From Haemaphysalis longicornis (lineage: Eukaryota > Arthropoda > Arachnida > Ixodida > Ixodidae), in contig CM023448.1 in assembly GCA_013339765.2 (NCBI GenBank), positions 22,151,295 through 22,215,294 on the forward strand: a DNA stretch of 64,000 nt, read 5' to 3'. A program made the translations under genes and the position numbers. Positions within the stretch are counted from its first letter, which is position 1. Each line of letters opens with the position of its first letter. Positions 32,005 through 42,699 of the stretch are shown in pieces. The notes under the pieces were generated by a model that had not been told where the DNA came from, did not search any database, and was given only the letters and a program-made list of their open reading frames with translations.

Positions 32005-32463
32005 TTAAAAACACTCCCGCCTTTCTGCCGCCCACGTCAGCGCCAGCGCTTCCTTTTCTATTTGTGCGTACCGTTGCTCTGTTCGTGTTAATGACCGAGA
32101 GGGATACGCAACAGGCCGCCTTTCCACGTCCAGCTGCACTTGTATCAGCACAGCTGCGACGACTGACGATGCGTCAGCAGACAGAATGGTGCGCAGCTTG
32201 GGGTCGAATTTTCTGACGCATTGCGCTGAGGTCATGAACGCTTTTGGAGCCTCGAATAATCTTTGCTGAGGCGGGCCCCAATGACACTCTCGGTCCTTCA
32301 AGGGCAGGCTCAGGAACGATGCTGATACGTCGGCAATATTGCTCAGAATCCTTGCCAGATAGTTTATCAGGCCCAAAAACCTGCGTACATACGCAACTCT
32401 AGATGGCGTAGCCATCTCCTTTATGGCGGGAACGTTGTAACGTACTTGTCGATTTCCCCGCAC
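32005..32463 (-). pseudogene. Gypsy LTR element pol: end of RT and RNase H
   Basis: The minus-strand frame holds AIKEMATPSRVAYVRRFLGL and NYLARI (Gypsy RT connection), FEAPKAFMTSAQCVRKFDP, then LSADASSVVAAVLIQ (RNase H Asp), RPVAYPSRSLTRTEQRYAQI and EKEALALTWAAER (RNase H Glu). This is the classic Ty3/Gypsy RT-RNase H junction. It starts close to where the RT piece ending at about 36330 stops (SGTRPDPKK), so the two are likely one gene split by inserted DNA. The rest of pol, including integrase, is not seen. Confidence 0.8.
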
Positions 32464-32819
32464 CTGCTAGCAGTCCGCTATCAGCCGTCCCAGTCAAGCG
32501 TCCACGAGAATACGTCATCGCTGCCAGCCGGAAGCTACATTTAGGGCAGCGAGATGCGAGCGTTCGCATAAATCTCGAATATGAGAGCAACGACCGCCGA
32601 AGTGTGGAAAGGAAGACGGCGGAAATAGAAAAAAGGATACGCATTTCCAGCAGAGGCCGCGCCTGCGCAGTAAAGTTCGGTCTGCGTCCTGTCGGTCGTA
32701 GCATGCTCGGCAGATACAGCGCCAGTCGCGCTCAAAAACTCGTGCCATGAAAATAAAAGTTTCTTTCTACCGGTTGGTAAAAATTAAATTCACGTTAATT
32801 CACGTGCCCAAGCCACACA

Positions 32820-33015
32820 CGTGCTACGATGCGCGCAGTAGTGGATGGCTCCAGATTTAATTCGACAATTCGGGGATCTTTAACGTGCTCTGAAACTTGG
32901 GCACACTGGCATTTGTATTATCTCCTTCCATCAGGAAAACTGCTGCCACGGCTGGGAATTAAACCCGCGTTCTTGGGTTCAGCAGTGCGATGCCTTACCC
33001 ACTGAGCCACCGCGG
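32820..33015 (-). mobile_element. Ruka-like SINE, strongly diverged
   Basis: On the minus strand, the CCGCGGTGGCTCAGTGGGTAAGGC-type 5' head (A box) and GGGTTTAATTCCC B box precede the shared body (CCATC, GGGGATCTTTAACGTGC on plus). The tail is lost. It lies in the material that separates the two Gypsy RT pieces. Confidence 0.75.
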
Positions 33016-33219
33016 AATCTTCCAGTGGAACTGGGGCGGGCGTTAGTTTACCAATTTTAAACAGGCGGCAAAGCATTAACGTCAGTCACTCAGAAATCAA
33101 GGAGAGATAAAATATGAGCAGAAACCAACTGCAAAACCCAATGCATAACGTCTAATGCGTGAATTTTTCAATTATTTTCGATAATCCCACGGTTCTGCGC
33201 CCGGCGCAAGCTGTGTTTG

Positions 33220-33710
33220 ACGAACAACGCAGGTGATTACGGGGCAAAGTTAAAATTCACCCTGAAAATAGGTACGGATATCCTCCCACAGAGCAGCCAC
33301 CTAAGAATGCTGGGCGTGCCCTATAGCCAAGCGGCAGAGCCGGCTTTACGATCACAAAAAAAAGAAAGAGAAAATATTTCACCACTTCCCAACATTACGA
33401 AACACCTAACCAACAGAACAGCAAGAAGGATAGATGATAAGACACATGAAGTTTTTTATCACAATGCGGGTTATGCTGAGCCTACCGTACCATTGTAAGT
33501 TACCCGCAGCGAAGAAGGTCAAGTGAATGCCATCACCAGAACAGCATATAAGTCAGCCCTCCACCTCGCTATTTATAGCGTGAGACAAACTGACAGCTGG
33601 TGCGCCAGCAGCGTAACGGAATGGACAGACAGAGATGGGTCTAAAACAAGGAAAAGGCCTTTGGCTCTACGGAGGGACGAAGTAAAGAAATTCGGCGGCA
33701 AGGAATAAGT
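33220..33710 (+). pseudogene. LINE RT thumb fragment, probably I-clade
   Basis: LKFTLKIGTDILPQSSHLRM-LGVPYSQ followed by ITKHLTNRTARR and later VNAITRTAYKSALHLAIYS (33490-33590) resembles the C-terminal RT/thumb of RNase H-bearing LINEs (LRVLG, RKAYK-ALGLP pattern). There is no catalytic motif in the fragment. Assignment is by pattern only. Confidence 0.45.
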
Positions 33711-34348
33711 TTGTGTGCCGCCACACAAGAGCGGGTGAAGGCTTTCGTCCTACCGTAGACCTGAATTGCCTGTTGATGATGATGACAATGAATCGGTCCC
33801 CGAATTGTGTCTTAAAACTTACTTGAAGAAACTAGACAAACCGCTTGCCTGGTACCAAAGGCGTGCTAGGAAAATGAAGTCGGGGAGGGTCATCGTATGG
33901 AAGATACAACCCTCCCCGGCCTACTCACCCCCCCCCCCCCCCCCCCCCCATGGTGAATTATCGAGTGCACGCCATCACGGTCATGTAAACAATCCAGTGG
34001 CTCCGCTAAAAAAACTCTCCCTCAAAAACATAAATTCAAACCTGCGCGAGAAAAGACAATGTGACACGATCACATTAATTCAAGGAAAGTAAACTATCAC
34101 GGGAAAAAGTATACACAGACTGGGGATTTATGACAGTAGAAGGCAGCAATTGTCGTACGCGGCTATTCTGGCAGTCTTTGTCGCTGCATAGCTCTCCTAT
34201 CCACAGGAACAAAGAAGCAGATGCTGGAGCAATCCTCGCGACAATCCCAATAGCTCAAGTAGAAAACAGAAGTATAACTTCATTGTACACCTTTATTATA
34301 ACTTCATTGTACCCTTCATTATTTCTCCCACAACAAAAATCTCCACTT

Positions 34349-34449
<101 letters not shown>

Positions 34450-35176
34450 GTCTTCGCAAAAAAGCAAAAACTTAAAGTGCGGCACAGAAATGAGAAAATA
34501 AACACTTTGAAACACTTACACTGCTACCTTGTCCCTTACGCTGACCAAAACCTGGCAGCCGCATTCTTTCGCGAAAAGATCTTAAGCCAAAGAAGCATGG
34601 AGGGTCTCAGTCTTCTGCCACACGACGATCAAACACCCTTCCTGTAGTCACCCCTTTATCAAACACCCTTCCTGCAAATGCAGCAATGTAGTTCCAAAAC
34701 GCCCACTGGTAGTCGAAGTAACGCTATCGCTTCATACAACCTAAAGGTGTGTGTGCCACCAAATTAGTTGCAAACGTTTTATATTTCTTTAACAAGCATG
34801 ATACATGCTCTCACATGCACATATTCTGAGTAAAAAACGTATTATCGTACGATTCATGTGAACAGGATTCGGTTTCGGTTTCTGGGCACCAATTCATGCA
34901 GTCAAGTCACAGTGTTGCCAAGACGCTCTGCAACGTGTCTCTACCATGCGGCGCTGCGGTACGCTGCGATTTTACTGCGGCGTCTGCTCCCGCACACACG
35001 TTCTTCACCACGGAAGTAAACACGCCGACCCGTCATGTCAAGCCGCGACAGCTCCGACACGGGCTCTTTGTCTGCATCCTCGGATGCAGAAAAATGAAAG
35101 CCATGAATATGCAAACCATGGAAATGCAATTGGATATGCAAACCATTCCCCTTAAAAAACCGCAAAAAAAAAAAAA

Positions 35177-35256
35177 GCTGTCCCCGTGGGAATTGAACCC
35201 GCAACGTTGACCGAGCGGGCGCGACGCGCGAGACGACTGCGCGACCGCACAAATGG
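35177..35256 (-). repeat. tRNA-like sequence (SINE head or tRNA pseudogene)
   Basis: The minus strand has a D-arm-like GGTCGCGCAGTCGTCTCGCG, then GCGGGTTCAATTCCCACGGGG, a good B box and T-arm with one mismatch. This is followed directly by a T-run, a Pol III stop signal (A-run at 35164-35176 on plus). The anticodon arm does not fold convincingly, so it is not called a functional tRNA. Confidence 0.4.
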
Positions 35257-36309
35257 TGACCCCCCGCGAAATAGCCAGTGTTCTAGATGGAGGCTCATCC
35301 TTCGAGTCGTACGTCGGTGTTTACTTAGTAGTTTACAGACTTCCTGGCTGGTAAACTGAAATTTCTTAAATAGCGCTTGCGCAGCAAGGTTCCGCGAAGC
35401 CCCGCAATAGCTTACCGCCATAAACTCTGCTCCTTCGCGAAAGCGCTCGCAAACAAAAGTGTGCCCGCCTGCGACTGCGATTTTGCACTTTAGGGATAGT
35501 GCTTGCCGTACTTTGGTTTTACGTTTTACGTTAAAAACCTTGAAACCTTGGCCGATATTGATCTCTTATTACCCAAGTTACCCTACGTAACTCTTCTTCT
35601 GCACGAAACTGACCTTGTATTTTCTACAGGCGAGCCGATCGCACACGCATATGCAGTTTGCAGCTCCGGGGTAGCGGCGCCGCCGAAGAGCATGGCCGAA
35701 ACGCCGAACGCCAAAATACGGATCGCATTAGCGCTAGTGTTGAGTTGTATGGGCTTCATGGACCTTACTGAGTTTATTACACTCCAGAAACTAACAAAAT
35801 AGAGCCGCATTTATTGCAGCACGAATGTTGTCGCGGCGCAGTTTTCGCTTCTCGGTCGGGCGACCGGTTTTGCTGGCGTCTTCGGTTGGCGAGTCAGTCA
35901 CACTACGGCGACTTTCCATCGGCCGACGTGTTTGTGTCGCTGTCGGCGTAGTGTAACAACGCGGTCTGGCAATTCGGCAGTTGGCCGATGGTTTGGCTAC
36001 ACGTCTGCGTCGCCGTCGTGTCGGCCTAGTGTGTCTGATACGACCAAGCAACCAAACTGTGGTAACTGGAGTTCACGTTGACGTCGCTCGAGTCGCTAAC
36101 GTGGTATGACGTCACAAACTACATTATGCTAGCAATTCACTTACGTCATGGTAGGTGGCGCTAGCGATGGGTCCCGATCTACAGAAGAGCATTTAGGTAC
36201 TTTTTAGAAGCGAATTAAAATATATATAGGCGCTTGCTGTACCCAGCACTTGATGTTGAGGGTCCTTGCATACAGAGAGTCTACAGCACTCTTTTTACAG
36301 ACTTTAAAT

Positions 36310-37430
36310 TTGGTGGCACAACCCCTTTAAGACCGAAACGTAGATATCCTGTGCACCTTTTTTGGGATCAGGCCTGGTTCCCGAAGAATCAACCTCGTAG
36401 CCTAAAAACGCTACCCGAGTGACAAAAAAGGAACACTTTGGCCGATTGAGTCGCACGCCAGCTTTAACGAGCCTTTCGAGTACTGCATGCAGCGGTTCGT
36501 CGTGTTCTTGTTTCGTTGCTCCGTAAACCAAAATGCCGTCAATTAGGTTCACCACCCCTGGGAGGCCCTCCACGATTTCCGCCATTTGCTTTGGAAAGTA
36601 TTCCGGGGCCGAGCTGATACCGAAAGGCAGTCGTTGAAAGCAGTTACCTACCGAACGTCGTGATAGAAGATGTCAGCTCTTGGCTTTCTTTTGCCAACTT
36701 AAACTGGTGAAACCCGGCATTGGCATCCAATTTTGAAAAGTATATGGCCCCAAAGGTGTCGTCTGTAGTTGGCAACACAAACTGTTCATGTAGGAGGCTC
36801 TTGTTCAGCTGGGTTAGGTCCGCGCATATTCGCCCTTCCCTTATGAATTAACTACTGTGACTATTCCTGCACACCATTTAGTCGGGCCATCTACCTCACT
36901 TTCGACCATTTTGTCCAAGTGTAGTTTGATATGTTGCTTTAACGGAAAGGGTATTCGTCGAGCTGTAAAATTTCGAAGGGAAGCGCACCCTCCTTTTGCG
37001 AAGGGTGTATTCGCCAGGCCTCGTGCCCAGGCCACAAAAGAGCTGCGGATACATGTACTCGTACTGTTTCACATCAACAGCATCAACAAATTTAATCACG
37101 CCAAGTGCGTCAATGGCTGGGAGCCCTAGCAAAACACACAGCAGTGACACTACAACGTACACCGTTTGTCGCGGTGTTTTTCCTTTCCAAGCGATATCAG
37201 CAGAAAAGAAATCCTTAACATCGAGGTGCTCATTTGCAGCGCTTCTCAACACAGCTTGTGATGTCTATGCGAGGTGGCACACCGTAGCAATCTGGCGGAA
37301 CGACAGTGACTTCGGCTCCCGAATCAATTTTTGCGCGTACGCGTACGTTGTTCATACACACTTCCTGGTATCTGGCATTACAGCTGCCGAGTGTCCCGGG
37401 AAAAAAATTTTGTCCTTCCTCTTCTAGAAA
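36310..37430 (-). pseudogene. Gypsy LTR element pol: protease and reverse transcriptase
   Basis: Minus strand, from high coordinate: a protease with RAKIDSGAEVTVVP (DSG active site) at about 37330-37290, then a degraded linker. RT blocks follow: KLHLDKMVESEV with GPTKWCAGIVTVV (37035-36841), DLTQLNKSLLHE, YFSKLDANAGFHQ, RLPFGISSAPEYF, and GVVNLIDGILVYGATKQEHD at 36585-36400. The catalytic YxDD-equivalent reads LIDG, so the second Asp is replaced by Gly. PKCSFFVTRVAFLGYEV and SGTRPDPKK end the piece near 36340. Frameshifts separate most blocks. It continues the gag at 38170-38860 and probably the RNase H at 32005. Confidence 0.8.
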
Positions 37431-37455
37431 AGACACGCCCACCTGGTTGTTTTTA

Positions 37456-37846
37456 GATGCGACGCATCTCTTTAATCTGCCTTGTCCCTCCATGCTGCAT
37501 CCGGCGTCCATCCGCACGCCTCTCCCCATTCTCCTCGCCACGCCAGCTGCGCGGTAACGCCGCTCTCACCGCAGCGCCATCTGCGTTAGCGCTCGCTCCC
37601 CTCGCCATGCCAGCTGTGCGTCACCGCGCGTTAGCGTCGGTTAACACATGGGCATGCGCTACTCTCTCTCATTTCCCCTCACCATTAACGCGCGGTACTT
37701 ATAAACGCGATAACTGCGCCGCTCCGCTCAGTCGCTCCGATGACCTCCGATGACCACCGATGATTTGAATGGAGACTAACAGGTCTGCTACCGTGATGGT
37801 CGGCGCAACCGTAACAAGCACCGCCCAGATGCGGATGCGTCGCATC
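37456..37846. mobile_element. 391-bp insertion with palindromic 13-bp ends, between Gypsy gag and protease
   Basis: GATGCGACGCATC at 37456-37468 and its exact complement GATGCGTCGCATC at 37834-37846 bound a stretch foreign to the Gypsy reading. The left side continues into the KNNQVGVSFL linker before the protease. The right side continues into the gag zinc-knuckle region. Each end is itself nearly palindromic. The interior has a TATAAA-containing GC-rich part and CCGATGACCTCCGATGACC repeats. The element type is unknown. It could also be divergent gag-pol linker. Confidence 0.4.
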
Positions 37847-37884
37847 ACCCCATGGTTTCCCCCCGCGGAAAGATGTGGTCAATT

Positions 37885-38860
37885 TTCCTTGGACTCCTGG
37901 CAGACCACTGCGAAGTGTCGTTTGATTCCACAAAGGTGGTACCGTGATGAACTTGCGGGGCACCGGGCTCTCGCATGACTCTCACGTCTACAGCACCAGC
38001 ACCCTGGTAGTCGGCGGTGCTCCTGCGAGCATGGCTGTAGCGACTCTCGTTGCTGTGCGTTGGTGCGCCCCTCCCGGTTCATGAACGGCTCCCTCGGTGT
38101 CCGTGAATGGTGCCCAGTGCGGCCATTGTTGCCTCGTTGCTGTCAGCCCGAAGTACCAGTTGCTGTCGGTGATCTGTTGCCTTGACTCTGGCCTTCGCTA
38201 GAGCGGTCGCTAGCGTAAGAGGCATCCATCTGGACAGCTTCTGACAGCTGTGCGTCTCGAAGGCCTGTCAACAAATCTGTGTCTGATATTACGCTCGCGG
38301 AATTCTCCAAATTCGCAGCGGTCGGCTAGTTCATGCAGGCCTGTCTCAAACTTGTCCACGCTTTCTCCAGGCTCTTGCTTCCGGCGATGAAAATTTGCGC
38401 TTTCATAGACTATAGAGAGTTTTAGTATAGCGGAAAGCACCACTTTAGCGCGCCCATAGCGTTAGCGGGCACACTAACTGTCGCCTAACGAGCCGCTATC
38501 CGTTTGCGATTGCGACCCGCAAAACGTTAACGCCACAGCCAAAACGCTATACTAAAAATCTCTTATGTTCTTGGCGGCCACGAAATGGGCGTAAAATTTC
38601 GTCTTCACTACCGCATAGCTCCACGACTCTTTCTCAGTGAGGCCGAACGTCTAGAAAGTTTTCGTGGCCTGCCTGGCCATGGTGTACATCATAACCTGGG
38701 CTTCCCCCGTTCTGTCGTTGAGCCCCGATGCGTAGCACGTAGTCCTCGAATGGCATAATCCATTCTGGCCACTCGGAAGTGCTGTCGAAGCTGAACGATA
38801 CAGGCGGTGGCAGGGCGGCCGCTGGTGGGCTCGCTGCCGCTGTCGGGGCCGTCATCGCAT
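37885..38860 (-). pseudogene. Gypsy gag with CCHC knuckle
   Basis: The minus-strand gag appears to begin at the ATG near 38857 with MTAPTAAASPPAAALPPPVS and SFDSTSEWPEWIMPFEDYVL. ANFHRRKQEPGESVDKFETG and LHELADRCEFGEFRERNIRH (38400-38260) follow, and then a zinc knuckle YHLCGIKRHFAVVC at about 37960-37920 with its preceding Cys. Gag forms the virus-like particle and binds element RNA. Several frameshifts break it. The leader upstream carries the 62-bp insertion at 38895-38956. Confidence 0.75.
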
Positions 38861-38894
38861 GACCGAGTGCGAGGTGACTGGCGCAATACCGCCG

Positions 38895-38956
38895 AAGTGC
38901 AGCTTGCTGGGCCAGTTGGTACATTTTGAAGGTGAAAAAAACCAGCGAAATAGCGC
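38895..38956 (-). mobile_element. 62-bp Penelope-type micro-insertion C
   Basis: Contains GGGCCAGTTGGTACAT and AAAAAAACCAGCG, the same module as insertion B (GGGCTAGTTGGTACAT, AATAAAAACCAGCGG). It is flanked by perfect 11-bp direct repeats, CAATACCGCCG, at 38884-38894 and 38957-38967. It sits in the Gypsy leader between primer-binding site and gag. It appears to be an extremely short, one-armed relative of the hairpin insertions. Confidence 0.65.
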
Positions 38957-38979
38957 CAATACCGCCGGGGAAGCGGAGG

Positions 38980-39000
38980 CTCATCCCACTGCTGACGCCA
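38980..39000 (-). promoter_or_regulatory. Gypsy primer-binding site candidate
   Basis: The minus-strand sequence TGGCGTCAGCAGTGGGA starts immediately after the LTR end, the expected place for the tRNA primer-binding site. I did not match it to a specific tRNA 3' end. Confidence 0.5.
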
Positions 39001-39180
39001 TGTCATGTCCGCTCCGCTGGTGATGCGAGCAAAAGACTGACACTACTCCGATGTAGCCGCACCCAAGAAAAAGCCCTGTGTAGATTTTACAGTCGCGTTT
39101 TATGCAGTTCAGACAGTGACGTCATCTCGGCCCCCACACCCCGGCGCTCGGACCCCACAGAGATAGCAGATAACACGACA
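39001..39180 (-). repeat. Gypsy 5' LTR, 180 bp
   Basis: On the minus strand it begins TGTCGTGTTATC and ends GGACATGACA, giving TGTC...GACA terminal inverted repeats. A TATA-like CATAAAA lies at about 39094-39100, and the primer-binding site abuts the end. The gag follows. No matching 3' LTR was found in the window. Confidence 0.65.
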
Positions 39181-39399
39181 CGGCTCACATCGTGGTAGAG
39201 AAATAGAAAGTGTTTATTGGACAGGTAATTTTAACATCGCGAAGTTTTGCCTTTCAACTCAATGCACAGGTCTCCCCGGAAGAAGGAAAGAGTAATGAAG
39301 GGAAGGGTAGGGAAAGGGGAATGAAATATTAAGGACTATTAATTAACAGGCGATGAACAGACTATACGGAAACTATATATTTACACACACACAAACTAT

Positions 39400-39890
39400 A
39401 TAGAACTATAATGGGTGTCTTGTCTTCGTTGATAGTGCGCGTGGCAGCAGTCGCGTAACTTTTTACGCATTCAGCCGCTTCTTGTGCAAAGCGGCGGCAC
39501 GAGGTGCACCGCGGTACGCGACACTCTAGCCTGATGTGGCCTGTACGTTGGCACCGTAGGCAAAGTGGAGCTCTGTCCGGCACCACGGCGAGCGTCTTGG
39601 TACCGGCAATCATGCGGGATGCCCTGGGGCAACACACCAGCATTGAGCCTGAGCACAGCCATACGCGTCATGCTGAACTGGCTTCCGCAACCTTCCACAC
39701 GTGACTTTTCCCGGCTCACCTCAATAATATCGCCGTGCGGAGTGAAAGCTGCCCTGATGTTGTCGTCTCGTCCATTATGAATCATCCGAACGCTTCCATT
39801 CTTACTCTTCTTCCTTCGAACGAACAGCATGCATCCGTCCCATAACAATTTAACACCTTGGAAGCCCCTGAGCTCTATTCTCGCGTACAA
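39400..39890 (-). pseudogene. Retroelement gag-like protein with zinc knuckles, frameshifted
   Basis: The minus-strand frame at 39643-39362 has DRAPLCLRCQRTGHIRLECR and CTSCRRFAQEAAEC, two knuckles of the CCHC/CxxC type. The partly overlapping frame above it (39890-39471) has DNIRAAFTPHGDIIEVSREK and RMAVLRLNAGVLPQGIPH, an RRM-like fold pattern. Together they form one protein split by a frameshift. It differs from the I-clade ORF1 at 11300-12652. It may be ORF1 of another LINE family or a gag-derived pseudogene. Confidence 0.5.
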
Positions 39891-41003
39891 ACATGTGGCT
39901 GTAAGTTTTCCTTCTGCCTCGTATGCATCTCACTGTGAGTGTAAGCTGTCTGTGTAACACGTCAACCCCCCCCCGAGTAAGGAGGAACCACTCGAGTATG
40001 TGAGGACAGCCGACTAACCGCATTGAGCCATGTGATTTGACATTTATTCTCCCACCAGCACAACCGGTATTTCATCGGTAGCGGCATGACTCCTAGCTGT
40101 GTGGGCGCGCCCCCTTTTTCTACATGCCAAACGTGCTCGCATAAACCGGCAACCGTTGATGGCGCATACTTAGGCGGGGAAGACACCGACGAAAATGTGG
40201 CTAGGAAGGCCTTCCAAGCTGAAAAAGAAACATCGGCTCAAGCCGGCGTTCCAACTCTTTCTCTTCTACATGGAGGGATTTCCATCTACTCGGCGAAGTG
40301 AATTTGGGCGGAAACGGTGACGGCGGTTTCGGTCGTTTTAGGGGGCAGCCCTTTGGCAGTCCTTACCTGGGCTTGCGGGAGCGGTATCTGTTTACGTCCG
40401 TCTAACCGAGTGAGCGAACGCAGCAGCGACGAAGAAGAAAAACGGAGAGGAGCGTCTAGCGAAAGGTGAAGTGGAGTACGACACATGCAGCTACGGCGTC
40501 ATCACTCACACTGCCTTTCCCTCACATATGTCTCACACATCACCACCAAGGAGCGAGCTCCCCCTGACACTCGCAAAACGCTGTTCCGTTCTCCGCTAAT
40601 CGAAACCACGAGACGTTTGCGCGGGAGGTTCAAACACGATATGCACCAACATGCTCGCTGCTACCATGTGCGGGGCTAATCCGAACCTCGTGACATTTGC
40701 GCGGGAGGTTCAAACACCATTTGCAACATGCTGGCTGGTGGCGGCGGCGCACTGAGAGGTAGCAGCAGAGTAGCGCACGCCGCCGTACGTTCGTTGATCA
40801 CGCGAACACTTCCTGAAACGCAGGCGAAATGCGCCGTAACCGTGAAGACTGCAGCTCGTGCTGCACACAAATTTCACATAAGGGAGCGTAATAATCGTCA
40901 GTACATTTTTTGCGTGCATCCGTGCTTCTGTTTATTTCTCGCGAACATCTGATAACCGCACTATCACCGTTAGCCGCCGACTGCTCAGCTTGCCAAAGGG
41001 GCA
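39891..41003. other. No recognised gene; small tandem duplication inside
   Basis: Two copies of a ~75-bp unit sharing TTTGCGCGGGAGGTTCAAAC and AACATGCT lie at about 40596-40672 and 40674-40738. Otherwise nothing assignable. Confidence 0.5.
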
Positions 41004-41224
41004 CCAAGGCGCTGGACTGGGCTAGTTGGTACATGTTCGATTGGAATAAAAACCAGCGGAAAACGACGGGACAAGCTGGCACTAACAACTGAAACGAATA
41101 AGGCACTTGAACGCCGGAAGGGTATCTCTAGGCGTTCAAGTGCCTTATTCGTTTCAGTTGTTAGTGCCAGCTTGTACCGTCGTTTTCTTCTGTGTCCTGT
41201 GTTTTCTGCTGGTTTTTATTCCAA
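41004..41224 (-). mobile_element. Penelope-like hairpin insertion B (221 bp)
   Basis: Arms 41040-41115 and 41131-41225 are inverted repeats around a 15-base loop; the right arm has about 18 extra bases containing AACACAGGACACAG. The left end (41004-41039) adds a single-copy module with GGGCTAGTTGGTACAT. Perfect 14-bp direct repeats, TTGCCAAAGGGGCA, at 40990-41003 and 41225-41238 bracket the unit. The architecture equals that of insertions A and D. There is no coding capacity. Confidence 0.7.
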
Positions 41225-41238
41225 TTGCCAAAGGGGCA

Positions 41239-42034
41239 TCGAAGGAGAGGAGGGGAAGATATTTGTGAAAGAGGTGGCTGCGGAGGAGCCCCGGAGCGGC
41301 GCCGAGTAAAACAAATACACGGAATGAAAACTGCGGGGTGATACATATACTGCGTTACAGTAAAAAAAAGTAACAAAAACAAACCAGAAATGCAAGGCGT
41401 ATCTGGTGTGACGAGCAAATCACGCAGTGCCGCTCTGTGCTGACGATAACTATAGCTTTCGCAGTGGTTGGAGACGCGAAGGAAAGAGTAAAAGCGCTTA
41501 TCGAAAGCATTGCACGGTCCCTTTAATTGCCGTTCGCATGATTACGCATGCTAGATCGTGAAGACCATCGCAAAGCTCCTCCCTTTTGTACTGTGCTTCG
41601 ATAGCGGTTGCGCCTACTGCCGACTGCAATAATGTACCTCAGAATGTTGTTTTGGAGGCAGTCGAGATCTTCCCCTGCGGTGTCGAACCACTTCAAGTTC
41701 GCACGAGGTTCCGCAAGACGGTTCTTTTATGTTTCTAGACCTTAGGCTTATATTCTCTAAATAGCATGTTTGCTAGAAGTATGAACTCAGGGCAAATAAG
41801 CCACTCATTTCGTGTAGGTCAGCGCACTCCAGGCTGGTTAAAAGAGCAATCGCCAACCTCTGCGTTACCAAGGCTTTGAAGAAATATTGTCATCATTCCA
41901 TGAACACAAGCCTCAACGAGCAAGAAAGCAGCCTGTCGCTGCTGGGTGTACGTCCCCTTTGATAGTGTCAGTAGCGGAGCGATTAAAACAATCTGTCTAA
42001 TGCATGACCTGAGAAGGATCCCAATGTGATGGAT
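41239..42034. other. No recognised gene
   Basis: GGTCCCTTTAA near 41516 resembles one end of a TTAA-type MITE, but no partner end was seen. Nothing else assigned. Confidence 0.4.
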
Positions 42035-42690
42035 AGCAGAAAGGTTGTGGTTATCCCTTTCAATCAACAACATGTCTAACCGCCTGAAAAAGATTGGTCG
42101 CCGGGGGAACGTTAACCTTGTGTTTTCGGCTCCGAACAAATTGCAGACCCTACGGAAGCGGGTCAACGAGAGCATCAAAGAGGCAATCTGTCTGTCTAAG
42201 AATCCCAGACACCGCTCCTTCGATTGTAGCGAGGGTGTTGTCTACTCGACCCCGTTACTCGTTTCGACAATGAGTAGCGTAAGGCCAAACGGGCAGATGC
42301 TGTAACGATAGGCTTCGCGAACACAATAACAACGTTCATAACGCACTGAGTGGACACCTTGGTATCCACTGCCGCGACTGCGGTTGCGCCCATTAGTTCA
42401 CGCGTACTAGGATCCTCGCTAGACACCCCAATTAGATAGTGCCTCATCCACAGCCCTATCAGAAAGAGAATTTAAGTTTCTACAGGGTCCCTGCGCGCGT
42501 CCATGATTATCTTCGCTAATGCTCATAGCTTACTCTGGTTCGCCAGGTGTTGTGTTCTTTGGTTTTTTCCTATATAAGATGCTTTTTTCCCTGCAATAAA
42601 TGTTGAAAAGGAGCTCTTGTGGTGTGACGTTCCTCTCCGTCCTTCGTGTGTCTGCGCTGTAAATATTTGACATGAACCAACAAGCCCGCC
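42035..42690 (+). pseudogene. Penelope-like GIY-YIG endonuclease relic with 3' end
   Basis: The plus-strand text VNLVFSAPNKL, then GVVYSTPL (degraded GIY), CNDRLREHNNNVHNALSGHL and IHCRDCGCAP is the C-terminal endonuclease part of a PLE. The tyrosine-glycine YIG block is degraded. After the coding part comes a 3' region with CTATATAAG (about 42570), GCAATAAATG, CGTCCTTCGTGTGTCTGCGC and ATGAACCAACAAGCCC (42672-42687). That last string is the same terminal module seen at the ends of insertions A, B (complement) and C. The RT part upstream is not recognisable. Confidence 0.6.
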
Positions 42691-42699
42691 AGGTTCTTA

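Noticed and set aside
32465..32775. LTR-like stretch with AAAATAAAAG near its right end, next to the Gypsy RNase H piece
   Set aside because: No TG...CA pair, target duplication or second copy could be identified; left unassigned.
35177..35256. Functional tRNA gene
   Set aside because: Good B box and T-arm but no convincing anticodon arm or acceptor pairing; kept only as a tRNA-like repeat.
36315..36330. GCACAACCCCTTTAA, and GGTCCCTTTAA near 41516, as MITE ends
   Set aside because: Each resembles one end of a TTAA-type MITE, but no matching opposite end was found.
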